51,994 nucleotides of DNA, taken from Chloroflexota bacterium. Lineage in GTDB: Bacteria; Chloroflexota; Dehalococcoidia; Lucifugimonadales; UBA3495. The position numbers and the translations under genes were made by a program. A model generated the notes under the pieces. The model had not been told where the DNA came from. It did no database searches and was given only the letters and a program-made list of their open reading frames with translations. Positions 40,195 to 48,945 of the stretch are shown one piece after another (the first letter of the stretch is position 1; each line of letters begins with the position of its first letter). Location: the NCBI GenBank assembly GCA_002723125.1, contig PBNM01000004.1, positions 130,842 to 182,835 of the forward strand, in the 5' to 3' direction.

Positions 40195-43100
40195 CAGATG
40201 CCTTTAACCGTTTTATTGACGCAGTCTAGTTCAATTGTGGCATATGATTTCAATTTATTGTAAATATCGGGACCGCAACCTATAGCAGCAGGTATCCCGA
40301 ATTCAGCTGCACGAATTGACATGTGTGAAGCTGCTCCTCCATGTTCAGTGATTAACCCCGATATGCTGTGACTAAATATCCAATCATACCCTGGGTCAGC
40401 AGATGAAATCATGATGATTTTGCCAGCTAATGATGGGTTTGACCGGGATTCATCCAGTATCACTGGGGTTGCTGTAATGCGGCTATCAGAAATGTAATTG
40501 GGTTCACTTTTCAATAATTTAAAATATGATATGTTCGTGTCAGCACTGATCAAGTGAGGTAGTTTAGTGTGGCATGTCAAATTCCATTTTTTTTCTTGAT
40601 ATTGTTTGATCCTGATGAGTTCAGATTTGATTGCTGGACTTGGACTTTCTGCGGCTAATTTTTCGAACTCATGGATGCTTAAGTATGACAAATCATCTCT
40701 AGAGAATCCGATTAATTGCCCAAGTTCTGTAATTGATTCCAGTATTTCGTTTACTAATTTCATGAACTCAAACTTTGCTAACTCTCTAGCTTGGATACTA
40801 TGTGTTATAAAACTGATCAGTTGTTGGGGTGTAGTATTCAAGCCGGACTGTTCTATTTGTTCCTGAAGAATTATAGAATAGTTATTTAAAATATTTTCAG
40901 TTTCCAACCCATTAGTGTTGATTCCAACGGCAGGCTCACTTAATATGCGCGTGAAATATTTAAGGTGGCCATTTTTATAATTGTCAGAAGTTATATCGTA
41001 GGAACTGGGTCTTAGGTGACCGTACTTTTCTAAAAAGTGCTTTAATGAGAGAGTTCCGTTTTGGTAACTAGCAATATCTGCTGTCATGTTTGATGCGATG
41101 GTAGGAATGCTTTTATAAATCTTACCGAGTTCTGATTCAGATATACATCCATTATTGACTAAAGATTTGAGGATGGCAATTGATACAAAAGCACATCTGG
41201 CCAATTTGGCAAAAATTAATGTGCCATGGGTTTCACATGCAAATAATAAATCTGAGATTTTATTACTAAGTTGTGTGATTGATTGAGGTTTTTGATTTAT
41301 AGACCATGTTTCTAAAATGGCTCCTAATGAATTTAATGAATCTAATTCCTGTGAGAGGTCAATACTTTGTTCAGATATCATGTCGTTTGTTATGGTGATG
41401 AGCGCATTCTTGAAATCTGCAATATCATCTTCTGTTAAGCCTGCATTCTTCATATTGGATGTATATTGTGAAAAATTAAAATCATAACATGTAGGAGTTA
41501 ACTCGAATTCGATTTTGTCGTGAAGTTCTGGGTTCCTCTGAAGATTATTCAGACAATGATTTATCCATTTGTTTGCTGTGTCGTTGCTTAATTTAGAAGG
41601 TAAGAATGAGTTGAGACTAAGTTTTATGTTTACGTAAGGGATTCCTCCTAATGATTGTATCAATTGCTTACCTTGCATATCCATGTACCCGAGTTCTGCC
41701 CGGGATTTGGCCCAACTTCGTTGACCGATGAGTCTTTGGTATAAAGACAAAGCTAAAGGTCTTGGTGTTGTTCCTAACATTTCAACGGGGTTCCAATCTG
41801 ACATAGTTCCAAGTAAAACGGAATTTCCTGCTGATACTTGGTCCGAATCAGATAAAGAATGTATAAATTGTTGAATATTATCAAGTTGTTCGTAGAGGTC
41901 TTCATCTTCAAGAATGTATTTTCTAGCTTTGGTTGAGATTGGTCGTAACTGGAATAAATAAAGTTCTTTTGAATCATCTATCCCGAATTCAATGTCTAAA
42001 TCCGATAAGTTAGTTTGAATTTCAAGCTCCTGTACCAGAGCAACACATTTTTGCACGTGTTCATCATTGTATTTATGGACTCTTTGAAGTAATTTCTTAT
42101 TGATATATATAGTTTCTATGTTTGTACCACTTCCACTTGTTACCCCGTCGGTTGAGCCAGGATTCCGATCGATATTAATTAACATGTACGGAGCTGCTGA
42201 TTCTAGATCTCTTGTAAATATCACGCCATTAGCAGTTAAATTGCTTTTATATTCTTGGACGAATATTTCATCAGTTGTCATTGTTTTATTATTGACTGCT
42301 TCATAGCTGCTAAAAACTTCTGAGACAGCCCGTTTAATTTGGATTTTATTATCAGCAGATATTCCTTGTACCGTTTTAAATAGGCCCGCGTTGGACACTT
42401 GTGCGTTGTCTTCAGCAGCTGACGAACTTCTAACGATAATATGAGAATCTGCAAACTTTTCCGATATGGATTGGATAATGTTTTCCGAGTTATCTAACCA
42501 GTCAAAATATGAAAATTTGTATTGTTCTAATACTGTTGCAGACTTCAAAACATGCCTGACTTGTTCTAGAGTTTTTGCTTTCCCCTGAAAAATGGTTTGG
42601 GCTAAATATACTGGTCTATCAAGAGGCGCGACTAATGTGTTGAGATTGATGCTAGTACAAGGCAGTGAATTCCTGAGATTTTCGATTAGATCTTCTAGTT
42701 GGGACTTTGGTTTATGAATTGATAAAGTGTTCACTTGGTTTAGAAATTTATTACATAATTTATTTGGTACGTACATTATTCCCGCAAATTCTGAGTAGTC
42801 TGATTCTAGGAAATTTCCCCCGATACAAATTTCTTTCAGGCTTGCACTGATTTTAGGGTATGTTTCTGGTAATAGGACAGTTGAGGCTCTGATTAATATC
42901 AAATCTGATTCGGTTTCGTTTTCGAACAGTGCTAGGCCTGAGGTTTCCCCACTCGTGTTCCACGTTTGATGATACAAAAAATTGAATTGCGGATAAGATT
43001 GGATGACTTTTTGAATCTGATATCCTCCGATGTATGTGATATTTTTCAGGCCATTTTGTAGCGTGAATTGATATATCCAATCCAATACAGTAGATTGGTC

Positions 43101-43199
43101 ATCTAGGTTTGATAGGGAATTAGGCAGACTTTTTGTTTGATCGAGTCTCCTTCTGCCTCTATTGCAGTCCAATATTATTACTTGTGTTGAATCATTCAT
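40194..43199 (-). CDS. PEP synthase-like enzyme, predicted L-glutamine kinase (Cj1418-like), with N-terminal nucleotidyltransferase-like domain
   Basis: A 1001-residue protein. Residues about 1-200 resemble a degenerate nucleotidyltransferase: the loop at 14-32 (RGRRRLDQTKSLPNSLSNL) keeps the arginines but has Pro-Asn where active enzymes have Pro-Lys. Residues about 220-440 are the PPDK-type ATP-grasp, with HIIVRSSSAAEDNAQVSNAG and ELYLFQLRPIS. A DWNPVEMLGTTPRPLALSLY segment follows. The C-terminus is the swivelling phospho-His domain, ITEHGGAASHMSIRAAEFGIPA, with catalytic His959. In C. jejuni Cj1418 transfers the ATP beta-phosphate to the amide nitrogen of L-glutamine. The full order of neighbours supports that reaction. 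Start and length are unambiguous. The N-terminal domain may bind nucleotide or the cytidylyltransferase partner. Confidence 0.88.
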   Translation of the reverse strand: MNDSTQVIILDCNRGRRRLDQTKSLPNSLSNLDDQSTVLDWIYQFTLQNGLKNITYIGGYQIQKVIQSYPQFNFLYHQTWNTSGETSGLALFENETESDLILIRASTVLLPETYPKISASLKEICIGGNFLESDYSEFAGIMYVPNKLCNKFLNQVNTLSIHKPKSQLEDLIENLRNSLPCTSINLNTLVAPLDRPVYLAQTIFQGKAKTLEQVRHVLKSATVLEQYKFSYFDWLDNSENIIQSISEKFADSHIIVRSSSAAEDNAQVSNAGLFKTVQGISADNKIQIKRAVSEVFSSYEAVNNKTMTTDEIFVQEYKSNLTANGVIFTRDLESAAPYMLINIDRNPGSTDGVTSGSGTNIETIYINKKLLQRVHKYNDEHVQKCVALVQELEIQTNLSDLDIEFGIDDSKELYLFQLRPISTKARKYILEDEDLYEQLDNIQQFIHSLSDSDQVSAGNSVLLGTMSDWNPVEMLGTTPRPLALSLYQRLIGQRSWAKSRAELGYMDMQGKQLIQSLGGIPYVNIKLSLNSFLPSKLSNDTANKWINHCLNNLQRNPELHDKIEFELTPTCYDFNFSQYTSNMKNAGLTEDDIADFKNALITITNDMISEQSIDLSQELDSLNSLGAILETWSINQKPQSITQLSNKISDLLFACETHGTLIFAKLARCAFVSIAILKSLVNNGCISESELGKIYKSIPTIASNMTADIASYQNGTLSLKHFLEKYGHLRPSSYDITSDNYKNGHLKYFTRILSEPAVGINTNGLETENILNNYSIILQEQIEQSGLNTTPQQLISFITHSIQARELAKFEFMKLVNEILESITELGQLIGFSRDDLSYLSIHEFEKLAAESPSPAIKSELIRIKQYQEKKWNLTCHTKLPHLISADTNISYFKLLKSEPNYISDSRITATPVILDESRSNPSLAGKIIMISSADPGYDWIFSHSISGLITEHGGAASHMSIRAAEFGIPAAIGCGPDIYNKLKSYATIELDCVNKTVKGI

Positions 43200-43209
43200 T
43201 AGGAGACAG

Positions 43210-44361
43210 TCATAGTACGTCTAAATTACTGTCATAATTCAATAATTTATTGCTGCGTATGAGATGAGATATCTTAAATAATTGGATGAGGACTTTAATT
43301 CTCCAATGTACAAGTCTGAACTTGCCAGATGATTTTGTGAGACCCGACAGGTTGTTTTTTAGTTCCCAAAAGGATGCAACGAAAGCTAATAGTATTGTAA
43401 ATTTAGGGGAAGCTTGGGAATGTGTGTGAGTACTGTCAAACTCATATAAGTTTAATCGTCTAAAACAATCAATCTCAAAATTTGTGACAGAGTTACTCAG
43501 AATGCTAGGTTTATCAGATATTCTCCCGGTATTTAAAGATTCTTGTCTAGCGTTACCACCATATGGGATACCAAGGATCGTCATGTGTTCGGTAGACTCA
43601 GTTTTATTAATATTCAAGAACTCGCAGAGTTTGCTTGTTTGCGACTCTTGATCCTGCCTGAAACTTCGAACCGAAGTTATGTAGAGGTTAGGATGATTTT
43701 TGTTGTGCTTAATTACATTTGATATTTGTTGGTAGGTTCTCATCCAATACACGGCCCCTTTCTCAGTTCTTATATCGTAGAATTCGTTTGGGCTAATTGA
43801 TTCCAGATAATTGTGCCGTAGGGATGAGTAGCTTTCTAAAGGATTTCTGTAAGGGAAAATTAGCTTTGAGTTTTCAAATAATTCTCGATTTGACCAATCA
43901 AACCCTCTTGCAGTACAAAGCATGGAGTAATAGTCAATTTCTTTATTTCTATATTGACTATTTGACTCTTGATAACATTTGAAGAAGTAATTTAGGTATT
44001 CGAGGCTGGTCATTTGAGAATCTTGCTTTCTAGATAATAGATCTTCAAACAGCGTCACATCAAATGGTCCTATGTGGCTCCCTGATTTGTAATTGGATTT
44101 CGTGATGGATAAGGTATTTCGAGATATTCGTTCTTCGAATCTTTCTTTGAAGTGAGATATGAATTGCTGGTTAAGTTTGGTGACCTTAGCAAATTGCTCG
44201 CCTTTGCTTACTTGTTTAAATACGGTAAAGAAATGGAATTCAGATGGCCAATTTAAAATTTTAGGATGATTGTCGAGTAATGAGTGTATCGCACTATTTG
44301 CAGAACGAGGGGCACCTACTAGGAAAAGAAATTGGATTTGGTTTGGTTTGGATGACTGCAT
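43210..44361 (-). CDS. Sulfotransferase-fold protein, candidate phosphoramidate or sulfate transferase
   Basis: A 383-residue protein with the two nucleotide-binding motifs of PAPS-dependent sulfotransferases. The 5' phosphate loop is FLFLVGAPRSANSAIHSLL (residues 11-29), and the 3'-phosphate motif is LIFPYRNPLESYSSLRHNYL, matching R-x-P-x5-S-x3-H. It lies ten bases upstream of the glutamine kinase gene. The predicted end product of the cassette is a 3'-phospho-CDP-phosphoramidate, the cytidine analogue of PAPS, so a sulfotransferase-fold enzyme could transfer the phosphoramidyl group to the glycan. That is my inference. Plain sulfation with PAPS made elsewhere in the genome is the alternative. 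No membrane segment is evident. Confidence 0.75.
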   Translation of the reverse strand: MQSSKPNQIQFLFLVGAPRSANSAIHSLLDNHPKILNWPSEFHFFTVFKQVSKGEQFAKVTKLNQQFISHFKERFEERISRNTLSITKSNYKSGSHIGPFDVTLFEDLLSRKQDSQMTSLEYLNYFFKCYQESNSQYRNKEIDYYSMLCTARGFDWSNRELFENSKLIFPYRNPLESYSSLRHNYLESISPNEFYDIRTEKGAVYWMRTYQQISNVIKHNKNHPNLYITSVRSFRQDQESQTSKLCEFLNINKTESTEHMTILGIPYGGNARQESLNTGRISDKPSILSNSVTNFEIDCFRRLNLYEFDSTHTHSQASPKFTILLAFVASFWELKNNLSGLTKSSGKFRLVHWRIKVLIQLFKISHLIRSNKLLNYDSNLDVL

Positions 44362-44364
44362 ATA

Positions 44365-45138
44365 TTACTTGATGAATGATTTTTTCTTTAATGAAATCAT
44401 TCCGTTAGCGAATAGGGTGTTGCGTACTATCATTTTGTCTTGGATGATTAAATCATTTTTTGACACAGGGTCTACAAATCCCAGAGCTTCGTTTGGATAG
44501 AATGAAACTTTGTCTTGTCCAAAAGCTAGAGTACAAGCTAGGATTGTGTGTTTTCTGTTGTCAATGATTGCGGATACTGGTTTGCTTGATTGCTGGACAT
44601 ACTGTATGAAATCAAAGTCGCATTGGGTAATGCCTGTGCCGCCGCTTTGATCAGGTCCGTCTATGAACATAAAATCATATGGGTATGATGGTTTATTCTC
44701 ATAAATGACACCAGTTAGTAAGGAATATGACGCTGTGGATAAAGGAGAATGATGAACTTCCACAAAATCTTTGAATTTGTTAGGAATATTATTTTTAGAT
44801 TGTTCATACCATTCTTTCTTGTCTTCCATTGAAATTAGTTTCATGTTATTCAACCGTATATCGCTGGGATTTTCTTGTCTGTTTTCCAACATAGCTTGTG
44901 CTATTACTATTGTTGATTTCCCAGTACCACACTCCAGTACGTACTGCGGCTTGATTTGTTTAACATAAGAATATAGGTTGTAATAATCAGAATATGAAAC
45001 TCCAGAAGAGTCAGACTTATTGTTGGAGTAATCTATTGCAGATTTAAGCCCTTCTGTAAACATGTCAGAATTAATATGATGTTTAGTTTTGTGTCTAATT
45101 GACAGGTTTCTTATTTTTCTTATGAACGACTTAAACAT
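44365..45138 (-). CDS. Class I SAM-dependent methyltransferase-like protein
   Basis: About 257 residues of Rossmann-fold methyltransferase type. The SAM loop is YVLECGTGKSTIVIAQAML, where the usual acidic-Gly-x-Gly motif is present as ECGTGKST; the second strand is KLISMEDKKEWYEQSK with an acidic residue; and FMFIDGPDQSGGT resembles the metal-binding Asp of the class-24 methyltransferases. The substrate is unknown. The start is uncertain: I chose ATG at 45138; a GTG at 45150, immediately after the ABC transporter stop, would add four residues. It sits between the ABC transporter gene and the sulfotransferase-like gene and may methylate a sugar hydroxyl. Confidence 0.72.
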   Translation of the reverse strand: MFKSFIRKIRNLSIRHKTKHHINSDMFTEGLKSAIDYSNNKSDSSGVSYSDYYNLYSYVKQIKPQYVLECGTGKSTIVIAQAMLENRQENPSDIRLNNMKLISMEDKKEWYEQSKNNIPNKFKDFVEVHHSPLSTASYSLLTGVIYENKPSYPYDFMFIDGPDQSGGTGITQCDFDFIQYVQQSSKPVSAIIDNRKHTILACTLAFGQDKVSFYPNEALGFVDPVSKNDLIIQDKMIVRNTLFANGMISLKKKSFIK

Positions 45139-45150
45139 ATAAACATTCAC

Positions 45151-46839
45151 TCATATGACAGATTCTATAATGCCGGCTTCGGACAATTTGTATTCTTTGT
45201 TAAATTCAATTACGGGAGGAGAATGATGGGCAGATATAATTAAGATAGTGCTCGGGCTCAGATGGCTCATAAAATTGGATAGCACTTGTTTTTCGGTTGC
45301 CGAATCTAAATTTGAAGTTGCTTCATCTAATATAACTACGGATGGTGATTGGAGATACGCTCTTGCCAATAATAGGCGTTGTCGTTGGCCTAAAGAAAAA
45401 TTACATGCATTGTCTCCCATAGGTTCATCTAACACATTATGCTGCTCTAGAATTTCCTCTAAACATGCTTCTTTTAGTACTTGCTTTATTTTATCAATAT
45501 CCATTGTAGATTCGGGGTCTATAAAATTCTTTAAAGTCGTATTGGGGATGTACATTTCATTAGAGGCGTAAAATATATGGTCTGTTAGTTTAGCGTTTAT
45601 GGTGGTAGATTTGCTAGCTAAATGGTGGTTGATTGTGACGATCCCTTCATCTGGAAGATAGTAACCGGCTATTATTTTTAATAAAGTTGATTTACCATCT
45701 CCGGACTTTCCTGTTAGTAGGATGCGATCACCTTTAGAAATTGTAGCAGAAAGAGAGTTTAGTATAAGGTCTTGATCGAAAGAAAAGGAAACGTTGTCCA
45801 GAAGTATCCCTTCAATAGTATTGATGCTTGTTTGGTGTCCAACATTGTTTGTTGCTAATCGGCGCATGGCTTCTAGTAATTGAATAGTGCCAGCTCTGTG
45901 TTCTTTAACAAGTACCCATTGAGTTTGATATTCAGCTGTGTATGCCCGGAGCCTACTGAATAGTAGTATCAGTATGAGTAGTCCCTCTATAGACAAAGAG
46001 GTTAATGTTGAAGCGATTGTTACGATTATCAAGAGAGATATTAACCCAAATGAGTCTGACAACATAGTTACTTTCTCGCCGGTTGTTCGTTTCTGTACTC
46101 TCCATGACCAATCCCTTTGGATGATTGTACTCATTTTTCTTAGAACTACATGTTTTAAATTATCAAACTTTATTATTTCAAAACCCCGGATGTTTTGATT
46201 GACTTCGTATAACATTTCTTCATGTATGCCTACTTTGGCTTCACCAATAGATTGCATTTGATTAAAATTGCGCATATTTATCAAGATTGACGCTATTCCA
46301 AGAATTATTGCTGCCAGTGTAATGAAAGGTGACGCGATGAGAGCTGTGATGAATAGTATAGTTATGGATATGAGAGAAGATAACAGCCCTAACCAAGCCA
46401 AAAAATGCGCTGAAGATGCTCCAGATAAATGAAGTATCAGGTTAGACATTTGCTCAGGTTTTTCTTTGCTATGGGCATTACCAGTTAGGCCAAGATAAAG
46501 ACTTACTACACGGTTAGCTTGCTGAGCATAAACATCATATCTAGTTACAGCACTTATGCGTGCTCGGTACATACGTAAGAACGCCCATATGATGATGGCC
46601 ATAAATGTGCAAAGGCTTAGTAATATTACGTAAGCGTGCATAGTCATACTTGTCAATATTATTGGTATGTACTGGCTTATGATGGGAGTGATTCCAGAGT
46701 TGTCAGTGCTGTTTAGTATCAAGTAAATCAATCCTAGAATTGATACCTCTAATGGCGGTATAAGTAAATTAAGAACTAAAATCTGAGTGACCTTCAGACG
46801 ATGTTCATTAGCTAATCTTAATATTTCTTTACGTAACAT
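45151..46839 (-). CDS. ABC transporter half-molecule (MsbA/PglK type), candidate glycolipid flippase
   Basis: A 562-residue exporter-type half-transporter: about six hydrophobic segments (residues 15-45, 55-90, 145-190 and 262-300 hold them in pairs), then a nucleotide-binding domain. Walker A is TGKSGDGKSTLLKI (from residue 376), the signature is FSLGQRQRLLLARAYL, and Walker B is VVILDEATSNLD, followed by the switch histidine in ISAHHSP. The architecture is that of MsbA and of PglK (WlaB), which flips lipid-linked oligosaccharide in Campylobacter. No Wzx flippase or Wzy polymerase was found in the window, so this protein is the only export candidate seen here. Works as a homodimer in relatives. 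Confidence 0.87.
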   Translation of the reverse strand: MLRKEILRLANEHRLKVTQILVLNLLIPPLEVSILGLIYLILNSTDNSGITPIISQYIPIILTSMTMHAYVILLSLCTFMAIIIWAFLRMYRARISAVTRYDVYAQQANRVVSLYLGLTGNAHSKEKPEQMSNLILHLSGASSAHFLAWLGLLSSLISITILFITALIASPFITLAAIILGIASILINMRNFNQMQSIGEAKVGIHEEMLYEVNQNIRGFEIIKFDNLKHVVLRKMSTIIQRDWSWRVQKRTTGEKVTMLSDSFGLISLLIIVTIASTLTSLSIEGLLILILLFSRLRAYTAEYQTQWVLVKEHRAGTIQLLEAMRRLATNNVGHQTSINTIEGILLDNVSFSFDQDLILNSLSATISKGDRILLTGKSGDGKSTLLKIIAGYYLPDEGIVTINHHLASKSTTINAKLTDHIFYASNEMYIPNTTLKNFIDPESTMDIDKIKQVLKEACLEEILEQHNVLDEPMGDNACNFSLGQRQRLLLARAYLQSPSVVILDEATSNLDSATEKQVLSNFMSHLSPSTILIISAHHSPPVIEFNKEYKLSEAGIIESVI

Positions 46840-46842
46840 GAT

Positions 46843-48099
46843 TTAATATGCTTGAGTTAACGATTTGATGTGAGTTAAGTATTTAGTAGATACGTCTTGA
46901 TCTTCAGAGCTTCCGTATACTTGATCAAATAAAAATGTGTTTACGTTTGTCAAGGAATATGGAATGTCGAATTGTCCTAGGTGGATTTTATTAATGGTGT
47001 CAACAATTTCTTCATTTGAGTTGACTGTCCAGCAAGCATTATATTTTTCCCAGCGCATCGTATTGTCGTTGAAATGATTAGGATATATAAATATTTTATC
47101 GAAGTAATATGCATCAAATATTATGCTAGACATATAATTTATGACTATGTCTGACCATTGAATTAGGTGGGTAGAATGAGAGTTATCTATTCGTCCTATG
47201 TACTTTAGCCTCTCATCGGAAAGCTGTTCTCTAGTGTGAGGCTTAATAACTAAATCAGTGAATGGTAAATTATCAATTTCAGTTAGGCTTTCAAGTATAT
47301 CGTCAGGGTGGCTGCGGTATCGGCTAGAATGGTCAAAAAATATTATCTTGGTAGAGTCAGGATTTCGATCAAGAGTGTTTTCACCAATTAATGTGAAATA
47401 CGTTTCACACCACTTTTTTGAGAATCTAGGACTTCCAAGTACTGTCATTTTGGATGGGTTAAGCCCCATTCTAGAATACTTTGTTTTGATATCGCAGGAT
47501 GCAACTATCAGTTCATCGATCCATCCCCAATTTTCATGCATTCTTTGGTTGTTTTGCTTTTCTAATCCTGCTAGAGTCCAATAGTCATTAGCAGCAGAAT
47601 CAAAGCCATGAGGAACGCCTATTATTGGTATGGACATTGCTTTTGCTGCAGTATTGATAGAAGAGTAAATGAATCTTTTCTGGTCTACATAATCTACGAC
47701 AACTGCTCCAATTTGTTGATGCCGTATCAAATCGTGTGCCCACTTTGAATCAAAAAGTTGTTCCATGACACGTGACGAATACAGTCGCATCCGAATTTTG
47801 CTCAGTAATGCTTTTAAAGGTCCGAAGTTGTTTAAAAGGCTATTTCTACATACGGTATCAGTTATTAATATGAAAAGCTTATGAAACAGTGAATGAGGCT
47901 CTAAGTTGTAAATGTATTCTATTTTCACGTTATGTTTATGTTTTATGAAATTGAGCCTGAAGTCATTTTTAATATCGAAATATGGGTTGATACAAGAGAT
48001 CAATACTCTCAGATCTGGTTGGTTTAGGGATTCGTCAAATAATGGCGTCATATGATCTACATCATTAAAAGACCTGAATATAAAGAGAATGGTTTTCAT
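46843..48099 (-). CDS. GT-B fold transferase, capsule/CDP-glycerol transferase-like
   Basis: A 418-residue protein without clear membrane segments. Its N-terminus ILFIFRSFNDVDHMTPLFDES is unlike GT4 enzymes. The second half has the landmarks of the capsule/CDP-glycerol transferase fold: IIGVPHGFDSAANDYW, LIVASCDIKTKYSRMGL, TVLGSPRFSKKW, LVIKPHTREQLSD and QWSDIVINYMSSIIFDAYYFDKIFIYP. The Lys-Pro-His motif and the N-x-x-S donor loop are shared in form with the proteins encoded at 28501, 29950 and 20904, without strong overall similarity by eye. It overlaps the GT2 gene upstream by four bases and is followed after three bases by the ABC transporter gene. Confidence 0.62.
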   Translation of the reverse strand: MKTILFIFRSFNDVDHMTPLFDESLNQPDLRVLISCINPYFDIKNDFRLNFIKHKHNVKIEYIYNLEPHSLFHKLFILITDTVCRNSLLNNFGPLKALLSKIRMRLYSSRVMEQLFDSKWAHDLIRHQQIGAVVVDYVDQKRFIYSSINTAAKAMSIPIIGVPHGFDSAANDYWTLAGLEKQNNQRMHENWGWIDELIVASCDIKTKYSRMGLNPSKMTVLGSPRFSKKWCETYFTLIGENTLDRNPDSTKIIFFDHSSRYRSHPDDILESLTEIDNLPFTDLVIKPHTREQLSDERLKYIGRIDNSHSTHLIQWSDIVINYMSSIIFDAYYFDKIFIYPNHFNDNTMRWEKYNACWTVNSNEEIVDTINKIHLGQFDIPYSLTNVNTFLFDQVYGSSEDQDVSTKYLTHIKSLTQAY

Positions 48100-48944
48100 T
48101 TATTTCTCTGTAGCATCCCGCTCATTGTTCCTATGATCTTATTGGATCGATAAAATAAAACGTCTTTTATAGGTGCTGTGAATGTTTGTTGCTTTTTAAG
48201 GTTCTTGAGATCATTCGTTGCTCTTTTGATTTCAGAAATGATAAGTTTTATGGCAGATAGATCCTTAGTGACTCCTATTGTTTTCATTGCTTTGGATTCT
48301 CTATGAAACCTATGCCGTATTTGTTTCCAGGTTTCGTGATGACTATGGACGATCGAAGCTTTAGGCTCATAGTAAACTGAGAAACCTTGTTTCATCCAAT
48401 GTTTGGCCCAATCTATGTCTTCTTGACCAGAAAGGGATTCATTAAACTTATATTGTTCCCAAGCTCTTTTGGTTAAGCTTGAATTAGCGTTATGTGAAAA
48501 ATAGTTAGGTGCATTGAGCGTTTTCGGTTTATCACCAAATGTCCTGTTTAGATCTGTGAATTCTGGGTATCTTGAATTTTTATCCCCAATTTGTTTACCG
48601 TATACCATGATGATGTTCGGATTTAGAAGAGGACTTATCAAATTAGTTATCCAAGTGTTGTCACACGGTTCTGTATGAGCTGATACTAATACTAGAAAAT
48701 CTCCGGTTGAATTTTCAATGCCTTTATTTAAGGAGTATCCGAATGTGAAATCGCTTTTCTTGATTCCGACTATTTTGTCACAGTACTGCTCAGCAAGTTT
48801 AACGGTGTCATCAGTTGATTCAGAATCGACAAGAATAATTTCAATGTTTGGATACTCTTGCTGTTTGATGGCTCTTAATAGATTAGTGATGTATAGTCCT
48901 TCATTATAAGTTCTTATTATGACTGAAACCTTTTGAGAGAACAT
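48096..48944 (-). CDS. Glycosyltransferase family 2
   Basis: A 282-residue GT-A inverting transferase. It begins VSVIIRTYNEGLYITNLLRAIKQQ, followed by IEIILVDSESTDDTVKLA, FTFGYSLNKGIENSTGDFLVLVSAHTEP (nucleotide-binding and metal-binding region; the usual DxD is replaced by S-A-H), and SGQEDIDWAKHWMKQGF, where the ED pair carries the catalytic base. The VSAHTEP form in place of DxD is known in rhamnosyltransferase-like GT2 enzymes of O-antigen loci. It overlaps the next gene by four bases and follows the hydroxyacid dehydrogenase gene with one base between. Confidence 0.87.
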   Translation of the reverse strand: MFSQKVSVIIRTYNEGLYITNLLRAIKQQEYPNIEIILVDSESTDDTVKLAEQYCDKIVGIKKSDFTFGYSLNKGIENSTGDFLVLVSAHTEPCDNTWITNLISPLLNPNIIMVYGKQIGDKNSRYPEFTDLNRTFGDKPKTLNAPNYFSHNANSSLTKRAWEQYKFNESLSGQEDIDWAKHWMKQGFSVYYEPKASIVHSHHETWKQIRHRFHRESKAMKTIGVTKDLSAIKLIISEIKRATNDLKNLKKQQTFTAPIKDVLFYRSNKIIGTMSGMLQRNK

Positions 48945-48945
48945 A

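Noticed and set aside
40606-40866. Plus-strand open frames here and elsewhere in the window as genes
   Set aside because: They lie fully inside minus-strand genes with strong motifs, have no ribosome sites or family motifs, and read as antisense shadows.
40194-43199. Central-metabolism PEP synthase or pyruvate phosphate dikinase
   Set aside because: Length, N-terminal extra domain and, above all, its one-base overlap with an amidohydrolase gene in a glycan operon speak against a housekeeping role.
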